Source: Variovorax paradoxus (GTDB lineage Bacteria; Pseudomonadota; Gammaproteobacteria; Burkholderiales; Burkholderiaceae_C). From it: DNA of 64,000 nucleotides. Positions 34,889-44,620 of this stretch are shown here, in pieces. Position 1 is the stretch's first letter. Each line of letters starts with the position of its first letter. The stretch is from assembly GCF_030815975.1 (NCBI RefSeq), contig NZ_JAUSXL010000002.1, forward strand, positions 2,716,501 through 2,780,500, in the 5' to 3' direction. Both the position numbers and the translations under genes were made by a program. Below the pieces are notes generated by a model. That model had not been told where the DNA came from. It saw only the letters and a program-made list of their open reading frames with translations, and did no database searches.

Positions 34889-37201
34889 GTGAGCTCGATC
34901 GCCGACAAGTTCAAGAAATTACTGCCCGCGAACAGCGGCAACGACAAAGCCCGCGTCGACGGCTCCGGTTCCCTGTCGCTCGACAACGTCGACACGGTTC
35001 AGGCCCTGGAGCAAAAGACCGTCCGGCTGGCCCGCAAGGGCGGCGCCCCGGCCGATCCGCTGCCCACCGGATTTGCCGACGAACTGCTGGCCGGCAGCGA
35101 GGCAGCCAACGAGGCCGCATCGCCCGAAGGCGCCCCGGCGCAGGCCGCGGCCGGCAGCTCGGGTTCGAACCCGGCGCGCCAGCAGCGCATCCTGGCCATC
35201 ATGCTGGCGGTCGTGGTGCTGCTGCTGCTGCTGGTGGCTGGCTCCGCCATTCTTCGCGCCGAGCGCCTTGCGCAGCAAGTGGCCGCCACCGGCCAGTCGC
35301 TGATGCAGTCGCAGCGGCTTGCAAAGTCGATCTCCCAGGCCCTCGTGGGCAGCGCCCCTGCCTTCGTCGAAGTGAAGGACAGCGCCGACGACCTCACGCG
35401 CCGCGTGCAGGGCCTGACCAACGGCGACGACGCCCTGCGCCTGGAGCGCGTGGGCAACCAGTACGACGAGGACATGGGCAAGATCAATCCGCTGGTCGCC
35501 CGTGCCGATGCCAGCGCCAAGGCCGTGCTGGCCCAGCGCCAGATCCTGACCCAGGTGGGCACCGCGCTGCGCGACATCAACCAGCAGTCCTCCGCGCTGC
35601 TCGAAATGACGGAAACCGTCGCTTCGCTGAAGATGCAGCAGAACGCCACGCTGCCGGAAATTTCCGCCGCCGGCCAGCTCGTGATGCTGACCCAGCGCAT
35701 CGGCAAGTCGACCAACGAATTCTTCACGGTCGAGGGCGTGAACCCCGACGCCGTGTTCCTGCTCGGCAAGGACTTGAACACCTTCCAGGAAACCACGCGC
35801 GGCCTGCTCGACGGCAATGCGCAGCAGCGCTTCCCCGGCTCGAAAGACCCGCAGACCCGCCAGCAGCTCGAAGCCATTCTGAAGACCTACGAGCAGATGC
35901 GCACGCAGGCCTCGGCCATCCTGGGCAACCTGCAGGGCCTGGTGGCAGCGCGTGAAGCACAGGCCTCCATCCTGACCGACAGCGAACCGCTGCGCAAATC
36001 GCTCGGCGAACTGCAGGACAAGCTGTCCGCGCGCACCGGCCTGGGTGCCGGAACCATCGTGATGCTGTTCGTGCTCTCGCTGGCCGCCCTGGCCCTGGCC
36101 GGCGCCATCGGTTTCGTGCAGGTGCGCGAAGGCCGCGAACGTGCTGCCGTTGCCGAACGGGAGCGTCTCGCGGCCGAACAGGCCAGCGACGAGGCCGGCC
36201 GCATCAACAACGCCAACCAGGCCGCCATTCTTCGGCTGATGAACGAACTGCAGACGGTGGCCGAAGGCGACCTGACGCAGGAAGCCACCGTGACCGAGGA
36301 CATCACCGGCGCCATCGCCGACTCGGTGAACTACACGGTGGAAGAACTGCGCCTGCTGGTGGGCAACGTGCAGAACACGGCCACCCGCGTGGCGCAGACC
36401 ACGTCGCAGGTGGAAAGCACCTCGACCGAGCTGCTCGCCGCCTCGACCGAACAGCTGCGCGAGATTCGCGAAACCGGCCAGTCGGTGGTGACCATGGCCG
36501 AGCGGATCAACGGCGTGTCTTCCCAGGCGCAAGAGTCCGCCACGGTGGCGCGCCAGTCGCTGCAGGCTGCGTCTTCGGGCCTGCAGGCCGTGCAGAACGC
36601 CATCGGCGGCATGAACTCCATCCGCGACCAGATCCAGGAAACCTCCAAGCGCATCAAGCGCCTGGGCGAATCGTCGCAGGAGATCGGTGAAATCACCGAA
36701 CTGATCTCGGACATTACCGAACAGACGAACGTGCTGGCACTGAACGCCGCCATCCAGGCCGCATCGGCCGGTGAAGCCGGCCGCGGCTTCTCGGTGGTGG
36801 CGGAAGAAGTGCAGCGCCTGGCTGAACGTTCCGCGGACGCCACGCGCCAGATCTCGGCGCTGGTGAAGGCCATTCAGACCGACACGCAGGACGCGGTGGG
36901 CGCCATGGAGCGTTCCACGCAGGGTGTGGTCGAAGGGGCCAAGCTGTCCGACAATGCCGGTACCGCGCTGTCCGAGATCGACCGCGTGTCGCGCCGGCTT
37001 GCAGACCTCATCGAGCAGATTTCGCAGTCCGCCTCCCGCGAGGCCGATTCGGCCAACGTGGTGGCGGCCAACATCCAGCACATTTTTGCGGTGACCGAGC
37101 AGACCGGAGAAGGTACCCGCAACACCGCCCAGCAGGTGCGCGAACTCTCGCAGATGGCCGAAGAACTGCGCCGCTCGGTGGCCCGTTTCAAGATCGCCTG
37201 A
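34889..37201 (+). CDS. pilJ: Type IV pilus methyl-accepting receptor PilJ
   Basis: A 770-residue chemoreceptor. TM1 is at residues 101-122 and TM2 at about 387-409. The periplasmic part between them contains two PilJ-type four-helix repeats (SLMQSQRLAKSISQA, then LVMLTQRIGKSTNEFF). A HAMP-like segment follows (AILRLMNELQTVAEGDLT), then the signalling hairpin with tip EQTNVLALNAAIQAASAGEAGRGF. A Ser/Ala/Pro-rich cytoplasmic N-terminus of about 95 residues makes it longer than Pseudomonas PilJ. The start is GTG at 34889. It senses surface or pilus signals and drives PilL. Confidence 0.92.
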   Translation: MSSIADKFKKLLPANSGNDKARVDGSGSLSLDNVDTVQALEQKTVRLARKGGAPADPLPTGFADELLAGSEAANEAASPEGAPAQAAAGSSGSNPARQQRILAIMLAVVVLLLLLVAGSAILRAERLAQQVAATGQSLMQSQRLAKSISQALVGSAPAFVEVKDSADDLTRRVQGLTNGDDALRLERVGNQYDEDMGKINPLVARADASAKAVLAQRQILTQVGTALRDINQQSSALLEMTETVASLKMQQNATLPEISAAGQLVMLTQRIGKSTNEFFTVEGVNPDAVFLLGKDLNTFQETTRGLLDGNAQQRFPGSKDPQTRQQLEAILKTYEQMRTQASAILGNLQGLVAAREAQASILTDSEPLRKSLGELQDKLSARTGLGAGTIVMLFVLSLAALALAGAIGFVQVREGRERAAVAERERLAAEQASDEAGRINNANQAAILRLMNELQTVAEGDLTQEATVTEDITGAIADSVNYTVEELRLLVGNVQNTATRVAQTTSQVESTSTELLAASTEQLREIRETGQSVVTMAERINGVSSQAQESATVARQSLQAASSGLQAVQNAIGGMNSIRDQIQETSKRIKRLGESSQEIGEITELISDITEQTNVLALNAAIQAASAGEAGRGFSVVAEEVQRLAERSADATRQISALVKAIQTDTQDAVGAMERSTQGVVEGAKLSDNAGTALSEIDRVSRRLADLIEQISQSASREADSANVVAANIQHIFAVTEQTGEGTRNTAQQVRELSQMAEELRRSVARFKIA

Positions 37202-37215
37202 TGAAGCTCTCCCCT

Positions 37216-37239
37216 AGTCTTCGCGCACTTCGTGTCGCT
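37216..37239. repeat. 24-base dispersed repeat, copy 1
   Basis: This 24-base string in the pilJ-pilL gap is identical to 51642-51665 after pyrC'. It begins AGTCTTCGCGCACTTC and ends GTGTCGCT. Only the left part of the longer element at 51642 is present here. Confidence 0.7.
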
Positions 37240-37276
37240 TCGGAAAACTGACAGATAAGAACGGCGAGCATTCAAC

Positions 37277-40200
37277 GTGTCGACTCAAACCCCTGCCACG
37301 GCCCCCCTCGCTGGCAACGTGCCGGCCACCGAAGACCTTGGGCCGCTGGCCTGGGTTCTGGGAGAAATCCAGAAATCCCTCGACAGCGTCGGCAAGTCGC
37401 TGCGGCGCTTCGTGCGCGACGTGGGCAATGCATCGGAACTCGAAACCGGGCCGCTGCAAGTGGCCCGCCAGCAGTTGCACCAATCGGTCGGTGCGCTGCA
37501 GATGGTGGGCAACAACGCGCCCGCGCTGGTGCTCGGCGCCATCGAATTCGCGGTGCAGGGCTTCATTGCCGAGCCGCAGCGCTGCACCGACAGCGCCGTC
37601 TCGAAGATCGAGCGCGCCGGCTTTGCCGTCACCGATTTCCTCAACGCGCTCCTGGCCGGCAAGGCCGTGTCGTCGGTCGCGCTGTTCCCGCAATACCGCG
37701 ACGTGCTCGAACTGGTCGGCAACGAGCGCGTTCATCCGGCGGATCTGTGGAGCATTGCCTGGCGCTGGGTCGAAGTGCGCCCCGCGCTGACGCAGGCCGC
37801 CGTGTCCTATGACCCGGCCGTGCGTTCGCGGCTCGACCGCGAGGTGCTGCAACTGGTCAAGACCGGCGATCCGCAGGCCGCCCAGCGGCTGCAGGCGCTG
37901 TGCCTGGGGCTCGGGCGCGGTGCGCTGCTGCCCCGCGTCGCCAGCTTCTGGACCCTGGCCGCGGGCTTCTTCGAGGCCCTGGCGCTGTCGCTGATTCCCG
38001 CCGATTCCTACGTGAAGCGCGCCGCTTCGCGCGTGCTGCTGCAGTACGCCACCTTGGCGCGCGGCGACAGCGCGGTGTCCGACCGCCTGGGCCAGGACCT
38101 GCTGTTCTTCTGCGCCCAGGCCGCGCCCGGCGCGCAGGACGAAGCCGCCACCCTGCGCACCGTGCGCGCCGCCTGGGCCGTGGCCGGCGAGCGGCAGGTC
38201 GACTACACGGTCGAGCAGTTCGGCCGCTACGACCCGCTGGTGCTGGCGCAGGCGCGCAAGCGCATCGAAACCGCCAAGGAAATGTGGTCGGCCCTTTCGG
38301 GCGGCGACATCACCCGCACGCGCCAGGTGGCCGACACCTTCGCGCAGCTGGGCGAGTCGCTGCAGAAGCTGCATCCGCCCATCCTGCCGATGGTGGAGGC
38401 GCTCACGCATGCGGTCGATGCTTCCGTGCGCTCCGGCCAGGCGCCCGATACCGAGCTGGCGATGGAAGTCGCCACCTCGGTGCTCTACCTGGAAGCCGCG
38501 CTCGAAGACCTGGACCCGAGCGATCCGCAGCTCACCTCCCGCACCCTGCAGCTGGCCGGCCGCATCGAGCGCGTGCGCGCGGGCGGGCATTCGGAGCCGC
38601 TCGAGCCCTGGATGGAGGACCTGTACCGCCGCGTGAGCGATCGCCAGACCATGGGCACCGTGGTCGACGAGCTGCGCAGCCACCTGAGCGAGCTCGAGAA
38701 ATCGCTCGACCAGTATTTCCGCCGGCCCGCCGAGAAGGGCCTGCTGCGCACCGTGCCGAGCCAGCTGCTGCAGATGCGCGGCGTGTTCTCCGTGCTGGGG
38801 CTCGACCAGGCCGCCAGCACCGTGCAGCGCATGCGCGACGACGTCGAACAGATGCTGGTGGGCAACGCATCGCCGGTCGAGGAGATGCACAGCTTCGACG
38901 CGCTCGGCAACAACCTGGGCGCGCTCGGCTTCCTGATCGACATGCTGGGCTACCAGCCGGCGCTGGCCAAGCGCCTGTTCGTGTTCGATGCCGATGCCGG
39001 CGAACTCAAGCCGCTGATGGGCCGCCAGGCCGCCGATGGCGCCGCTGCGGATGCCGCGGCCCCGGGCGCCGCGCCCGCAGCCGCCGAAGCAGTGCTCAGC
39101 ATCGAGGAGGTCGACGCCCAGATCGCCTCCAAGCTCGCCGCGCTCGCCACGCCCAACCGCAAGGCGAAGGTCTCGCCCATCGAGGAATTCAGCCGCAAGG
39201 CCGACAGCTGGACCCACAAGATCGCCGGTCCCGCGGCCCTGCCCGATACCGAGGTGACCGAGCTCGAAGAAGACGACCTGCAGAACATCTTCCTGGACGA
39301 AGCCCGCGAAGTGGTGCAGAACGGCCTGGCCGCCATCGACGAACTCGGCAGCCACCCCGGCGACACCGAGGAACTCACCATCCTGCGGCGCGCGTTCCAC
39401 ACCCTCAAGGGCAGCTCGCGCATGGTCGGCCTGACCGACTTCGGCGACGCCGCCTGGTCCTTCGAGCAGGTGCTCAACACCTGGCTGGCCGACCAGCGCG
39501 CCGCCACGCCCGACCTGCTCACCGGCACCGGCAAGGCGCTCGAGGAGTTCAGCCAGTGGGTCGAGGCCATTGCCTCCGGCGCCCGGCACGGCTGGCAGTC
39601 GGCGCATTTCAGCCGCGTGGCCAATGCCCTGCTGGCGGGCGAACCCGTGCCCACCGCTGTGGCGTGGGTGGCCGATGCCGACGCCCTGGCCGTGGCCGCG
39701 CGCCACATTGCCGCGGAGCCGCCGCCGGCCGCTCCCGCGCCGATGCCGGAACTCCCCGCACTGCCGGAGTTGCCAGACCTGTCGTTCGCGCCCGCGGCGC
39801 CGGTGGCGGCAGCTCCCGCCGCAGAGCTGGAACTGCCGTCCCAGCTGCCGGCGGAAGCTGCAAAGCCCGAAGCCGACGACGACTTCGCATCGACCGATTT
39901 CCTCGACTTCGAATCCAGGCCGACGCCGGCCGCCGAACCGCTGGAGACCCTGGCCGACAGCGCTGATTTCGATTTCCTGGCGCCCGCAAAGGCCCAGCCG
40001 CCGGTCCAATCCATCGCTCGATTCACGGCAGAACCCGCCGGCGAGTCCACGCCCGAAATCGCCACGCCCGAATCGCCGACCCTGGACGGGCTGCCCGACC
40101 TCGACTGGACGACCGAAGTCGTGCCGGCGAGCGCGGACGAGCCCGTGACGCTTGCCGAGGAACCGGCACCAGTGCCCGCGGAAGAGCCCGCTGCGGTGCC

Positions 40201-43200
40201 GGCAGAAGAACCCGTGGCCGCCCCGGCCTTGCTGCTGGAGGCTGAAGAATCCGCGGCTGACGAAGCACCGCCCGCGGCTGTGGAGCCCGCGCCCGCGCCC
40301 CTCGCCGCCGAAGAAACCACCGAAGCAGCCGCTGCCTCCGGTGCCGAAGACCAGGTCAAGGTCATCGGGCCGCTGCGCATCGGCATTGCGCTCTACAACG
40401 TCTACCTGAACGAGGCCGACGAGTGGTCCAGGCAGCTCGCCACCGAAGTGGGCGAGTGGGCGCTCGAATCGCACGAGCGGCTGTCCGACTCGGCCATTGC
40501 CCTGGCGCATTCGCTGGCCGGCAGTTCCGCCACCGTGGGCTTCCACAGCCTGTCGGGCATGGCCCGCCTGCTCGAAGCCGCGCTGCAGCATCTGCAGATG
40601 CAGGGCAGCGGCTCGCGCGAGCAGGGCGTGGTGCTGGTGGCCGCAGCCGACGAGTTGCGCCGCCTGCTGCACCAGTTTGCGGTCGGTTTCCTGCGCGAGC
40701 CGTCCGAAGGCACGCTGCAGGCGCTGCGCGACATCGCCGCCGCGCCCATGCCGGCCGAAGCCGCCGCGCGCATTGAAACCCGGCCGCTCCAGCACCTGGT
40801 GGCGCAGGGCAGCGTGGCCGACGTGGCGCTGGACGATTCCGAAGACGCAATCGACATGGTCGATGCGGTCGACGTCGACCTGTTCCCGATCTTCGAGGAA
40901 GAGGCGGCGGAGCTGCTGCCCCAGCTGGGCGAGGCGCTGCGCCAGTGGGCGCACCACCCCGACGACAGCGCGCCCCGCGCCTCGGTGCTGCGCACGCTGC
41001 ACACGCTCAAGGGCAGCGCCCGGCTGGCCGGCGCCATGCGCCTTGGCGAGCGCGCGCACCGCATGGAGTCCGAGATCGAAGTGCTGGGCACCCAGGGCGG
41101 CGCCGACCGGGTCGAAATCGAAAAGCTGCTCACGCGCCTCGATGCGTTGCAGGCCACCTTCGACGCCCTGCGCGCCGCCGACGATGCCACGCAGGCCGAA
41201 GTGGCCCAGCTGGTGGCGACGGCATCGGTGACCTCGCCTGGCGTCCAGCTGGTGCAGGTTCCTGCCGAGTCGGGCGTGTCCGCCAACGACGAGACACTGG
41301 CCGCCGGCGAGGAGGACGCCAGCCCGGCAGCGGAAGCCGCCGCCGCGCCATCGCTGCTGCCGCGGCCCGCCCCCGCGCTGCTGGTGCCGCTGCGTGCGGT
41401 GTCGAGCCAGGCCGTGCGCATCCGCACCCAACTGCTCGACCGCCTGGTGGCGCAGACCGGCGAGGTCATCATCACGCGCTCGCGCCTCGAGGCCGAGCTA
41501 GGCCAGCTGCGCGGCTCGCTCTCCGACCTCACGGGCAATCTCGACCGCCTGCGCCAGCAGTTGCGCGACATCGAGGTGCAGGCCGAAAGCCAGATGCAAT
41601 CGCGCCTGGCGCAAGCCAAGGATTCGCAGCAGAGCTTCGACCCGCTCGAATTCGACCGCTTCACCCGCGTGCAGGAACTCACGCGCATGATGGCCGAGTC
41701 GGTGAACGACGTGGCCACCGTGCAACGCACGCTGCAAAAGACGGTGCAGGCCACGGAAGACGATCTCAGCGTGCAGGCGCGCCAGACGCGCGAACTGCAG
41801 CGCGGCCTGCTGCGCACGCGCATGGTGGAGTTCGAGGGCATTTCCGACCGCCTCTACCGCGTGGTGCGCCAGGCATCGAAAGACACCGGCAAGCAGGTGC
41901 GCCTGGACATCATCGGCGGCTCCATCGAAATGGACCGCGGCGTGCTCGACCGCATGACGCCCGCCTTCGAGCACCTGCTGCGCAATTGCGTGGCGCACGG
42001 CATCGAGGACCCGGCCGCGCGTGAAAAAGCCGGCAAGGACGCCAACGGCCTGATCGTGATCGACCTGCACCACGAGGGCAACGACGTCTCGGTGAGCTTC
42101 CGCGACGACGGCGCGGGCCTCGACCACGGCCGCATCGCCGAGCGCGCCCGCACGCTCGGTCTGCTCGCGCCCGGCCAGGAACTGACGCCCGAGGAAGCCA
42201 CCGAGCTGATCTTCAAGCCCGGCTTCTCGACCGCCGGACAGGTGTCCGAGCTGGCCGGCCGCGGCATCGGCATGGACGTGGTGCGCGCGCAGATCGCGGC
42301 GCTCGGCGGCCGCATCGAGACGCACAGCGCTGCAGGCCAGGGCACCACCTTCAAGCTGGTGCTGCCGCTCACCACCGCGGTGACGCACGTGGTGATGCTG
42401 CGCGCCGGCGAGGTGTCGATCGGCGTGCCGTCGAACCTGGTCGAGCTGGTGCAGCGCGTGAGCAGCACCGAGCTCGAAGCCGCCTACCTGCACAACAGCC
42501 ATCCGTTCGGCAGCGAGCAGGTGCCGTTCTACTGGGCCGGCGCATTGCTGCAGGCCTCCGCGCGCAGCGAGCATGCCACGAGCAGGAACAACACCGTCGT
42601 GATCGTGCGCAGCGCGGCGCAGCGGGTGGCCCTGCACGTGGACGAAGTGCTGGGCAACCAGGAAGTCGTGGTCAAGAACCTCGGGCCGCAGCTGGCTCGG
42701 CTGCCGGGCCTGGCGGGCATCTCGGTGCTGGCTTCGGGCGCGGTGGCGCTCATCTACAACCCGGTGGCCGTGGCTGCGGTGCATGGCGACCAGGCGCGCG
42801 AGCGCCAGGCCGCCGCGCTGGTGGCACCGGCGCATGTCGCCGGCGCCGACCAGGGCGCGCCGCGGGAGCCGTTGCCGATGCTGGCCCCCGTGGCGCCGCA
42901 GGTGCCGCTGGTGCTGGTGGTCGACGACTCCATCACCGTGCGCCGCGTGACGCAGCGCCTGCTGCAGCGCGAAGGCTATCGCGTGTCGCTCGCGGCCGAC
43001 GGCCTGCAGGCGCTCGAACGCCTGCAGCAGGAGCGCCCGGCGGTGGTGCTGTCGGACATCGAGATGCCGCGCATGGACGGCTTCGACCTGGCGCGCAACA
43101 TCCGCGCGGACGACTCGATGGCGGGCCTCCCGATCATCATGATCACCTCGCGCATCGCCGAGAAGCACCGCGACTACGCGCGCACGCTGGGCGTGAACCA

Positions 43201-43288
43201 CTACCTCGGCAAGCCATACTCGGAAGAAGAACTGCTGCGCCTGGTGCGCAGCTACACCAGCGAGCCCGCCGCGCTGGCGGCGGCCTGA
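37277..43288 (+). CDS. pilL: Hybrid chemosensory histidine kinase PilL/ChpA
   Basis: A 2003-residue CheA-like kinase. An alpha-helical N-terminal region (1-640) without a clear phospho-His precedes three Hpt domains with histidines at about 708 (HTLKGSSR), 1078 (HSLAGSSA) and 1242 (HTLKGSAR). A long Ala/Pro/Glu-rich linker lies at 790-1030. The kinase core carries HLLRNCVAHGIE (about 1570), RDDGAGLD and GRGIGMDVV (about 1660). A CheW domain (about 1700-1840) and a C-terminal receiver follow, with acidic pocket D1883-D1884 and phospho-acceptor D1927 in LSDIEMPRMDG. The start is GTG at 37277. It closes the pil operon; no pilK (CheR) or chpB (CheB) gene is adjacent. Confidence 0.92.
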   Translation: MSTQTPATAPLAGNVPATEDLGPLAWVLGEIQKSLDSVGKSLRRFVRDVGNASELETGPLQVARQQLHQSVGALQMVGNNAPALVLGAIEFAVQGFIAEPQRCTDSAVSKIERAGFAVTDFLNALLAGKAVSSVALFPQYRDVLELVGNERVHPADLWSIAWRWVEVRPALTQAAVSYDPAVRSRLDREVLQLVKTGDPQAAQRLQALCLGLGRGALLPRVASFWTLAAGFFEALALSLIPADSYVKRAASRVLLQYATLARGDSAVSDRLGQDLLFFCAQAAPGAQDEAATLRTVRAAWAVAGERQVDYTVEQFGRYDPLVLAQARKRIETAKEMWSALSGGDITRTRQVADTFAQLGESLQKLHPPILPMVEALTHAVDASVRSGQAPDTELAMEVATSVLYLEAALEDLDPSDPQLTSRTLQLAGRIERVRAGGHSEPLEPWMEDLYRRVSDRQTMGTVVDELRSHLSELEKSLDQYFRRPAEKGLLRTVPSQLLQMRGVFSVLGLDQAASTVQRMRDDVEQMLVGNASPVEEMHSFDALGNNLGALGFLIDMLGYQPALAKRLFVFDADAGELKPLMGRQAADGAAADAAAPGAAPAAAEAVLSIEEVDAQIASKLAALATPNRKAKVSPIEEFSRKADSWTHKIAGPAALPDTEVTELEEDDLQNIFLDEAREVVQNGLAAIDELGSHPGDTEELTILRRAFHTLKGSSRMVGLTDFGDAAWSFEQVLNTWLADQRAATPDLLTGTGKALEEFSQWVEAIASGARHGWQSAHFSRVANALLAGEPVPTAVAWVADADALAVAARHIAAEPPPAAPAPMPELPALPELPDLSFAPAAPVAAAPAAELELPSQLPAEAAKPEADDDFASTDFLDFESRPTPAAEPLETLADSADFDFLAPAKAQPPVQSIARFTAEPAGESTPEIATPESPTLDGLPDLDWTTEVVPASADEPVTLAEEPAPVPAEEPAAVPAEEPVAAPALLLEAEESAADEAPPAAVEPAPAPLAAEETTEAAAASGAEDQVKVIGPLRIGIALYNVYLNEADEWSRQLATEVGEWALESHERLSDSAIALAHSLAGSSATVGFHSLSGMARLLEAALQHLQMQGSGSREQGVVLVAAADELRRLLHQFAVGFLREPSEGTLQALRDIAAAPMPAEAAARIETRPLQHLVAQGSVADVALDDSEDAIDMVDAVDVDLFPIFEEEAAELLPQLGEALRQWAHHPDDSAPRASVLRTLHTLKGSARLAGAMRLGERAHRMESEIEVLGTQGGADRVEIEKLLTRLDALQATFDALRAADDATQAEVAQLVATASVTSPGVQLVQVPAESGVSANDETLAAGEEDASPAAEAAAAPSLLPRPAPALLVPLRAVSSQAVRIRTQLLDRLVAQTGEVIITRSRLEAELGQLRGSLSDLTGNLDRLRQQLRDIEVQAESQMQSRLAQAKDSQQSFDPLEFDRFTRVQELTRMMAESVNDVATVQRTLQKTVQATEDDLSVQARQTRELQRGLLRTRMVEFEGISDRLYRVVRQASKDTGKQVRLDIIGGSIEMDRGVLDRMTPAFEHLLRNCVAHGIEDPAAREKAGKDANGLIVIDLHHEGNDVSVSFRDDGAGLDHGRIAERARTLGLLAPGQELTPEEATELIFKPGFSTAGQVSELAGRGIGMDVVRAQIAALGGRIETHSAAGQGTTFKLVLPLTTAVTHVVMLRAGEVSIGVPSNLVELVQRVSSTELEAAYLHNSHPFGSEQVPFYWAGALLQASARSEHATSRNNTVVIVRSAAQRVALHVDEVLGNQEVVVKNLGPQLARLPGLAGISVLASGAVALIYNPVAVAAVHGDQARERQAAALVAPAHVAGADQGAPREPLPMLAPVAPQVPLVLVVDDSITVRRVTQRLLQREGYRVSLAADGLQALERLQQERPAVVLSDIEMPRMDGFDLARNIRADDSMAGLPIIMITSRIAEKHRDYARTLGVNHYLGKPYSEEELLRLVRSYTSEPAALAAA

Positions 43289-43320
43289 GCCGGGGTAGCG
43301 AGCGGCCGGCGTCTTGAAGC

Positions 43321-44404
43321 CTACGGCGCGAGCAGCGCCTTGCGCACCAGGTCGACCTGCCGCGTGCAGCCCATCTTGGCCATCAGCGAGCCGAGCTGGC
43401 TGCGCACCGTGTGCACCGACACGCCCTGCGCGCCGGCATGCTGCTTGGGCGACTGGCCCGCGATGAGCGCGGCCAGCACGCGCGCCTCGGCAGGGGTGAT
43501 GCCGAAGGCGCTGCAGAGGCTGTCGATCGAGGGCGCCGCCTGCGAACGCCCGAGGCGGATGCGTGCCAGCACCAGCACCTCCTCGCCCAGGCTCAGCTGC
43601 GGCGCGGCGCGTGCCAGCTCCAGTTCTTGCCGTCCCACCGGTCCACCGCGAATGGGCAGGCACACCCGCTCGCGCGATTGCGCCGCCAGACGCAGGCCGG
43701 CTGCCAGCGCCTGCTGCACCTGCGCATCCGGATGCCAGAGCCGCTGGCCGCGCAGGCGCAGCGAGCGGCCCGTGCCGAAGAATTCCTGCGCCCTGGCCGA
43801 TGCGCGCAGCACGGGTGCCCGTGGGCGTCACCAGCAAGACCGCCTCGCCGAAAGCGTCGAATGCCGATTCGGCGCCACCGAGCCACAACTGGGCGCGTGC
43901 ATCGCGGCGCGCGAGCGCCTGGCGCAGCGCCTGGGTGACGCGGCGGATGCGCGTGCTGTCGAGCAGCCGGCGCGCATGCGTGGCCGTGCCGCGCTGCACC
44001 GTCAGGCCGCCGCGGCGCTGGGGGCCTTGGTCGACGACACATGCCAGCATCTGGCGTGCGCCATGGCGGCACATGAAGTCGGCGTAATAGAGATTCTTCG
44101 AGAGAAAGGCCGGCGAGAACATCTCGTGCGTGTCGAACCAGCTTCCCGGCGTCGCGCCGAGGGTCGGCGGAATCAGGATGTCGTGCGCGCAGAAATGCTG
44201 CACATATTCGCGCTCGGTGGCCGGTGAAATGTTGACCTGCTGAAAACTCAGCAGCTCGCTGCCGCGTTCCAGCAGGATGAAGGTGGCGCTGTCGCCGCCG
44301 ACCAGCTGCTGCATGCCCTGCAGCAGGTCGGTCCATGGCGGCTGCGGATCGTCCAGGTGCGCGATGGCATCGAGCGTGCGACGCAGTGCGAGATTCCGGT
44401 TCAT
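43321..44404 (-). pseudogene. LuxR-type regulator interrupted by a frameshift
   Basis: Read from the ATG at 44404 (GGGAGG 6 bases upstream), the protein runs about 197 residues to FGEAVLLVTPTGT. It then loses homology-like composition in that frame. The natural continuation (PVLRASARAQEFFGTG) is in another frame from about 43812 and ends at 43321 with a LuxR helix-turn-helix (ITPAEARVLAALIAG, SVHTVRSQLGSLMAKMG). Joining the frames near 43812-43818 gives one protein of about 360 residues, an N-terminal sensory part plus GerE domain. A two-base loss or one-base gain explains it. A sequencing error cannot be excluded. Confidence 0.7.
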
Positions 44405-44620
44405 GTATGCCTCCCTGGCCTGCCGGTTTTTTCCCGCTGCCATGATGCGCGCCCGCGTTGCGGGGTGTCAACGCGGGTAGGGGTAGCTCCTAGCGGCTCG
44501 CTGGCCGCCGCGCATCGTGCATTTGCGTGATGTGCCGTGCAGACCGCCCTTCCACACTGTTGAGAACGAAGGTTCGCTTGTCGAGCGGCCTCGGTATTCG
44601 ACACAACCAGGGAGAAAACC

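Noticed and set aside
35155..35182. tRNA T-loop-like GGTTCGAACC inside pilJ
   Set aside because: Only a self-complementary 10-mer in coding sequence; no acceptor or anticodon arms around it.
37214..41431. A 1405-codon minus-strand frame opposite pilL
   Set aside because: His/Arg/Gln/Gly-rich antisense composition, no motif or ribosome site; pilL is unambiguous.
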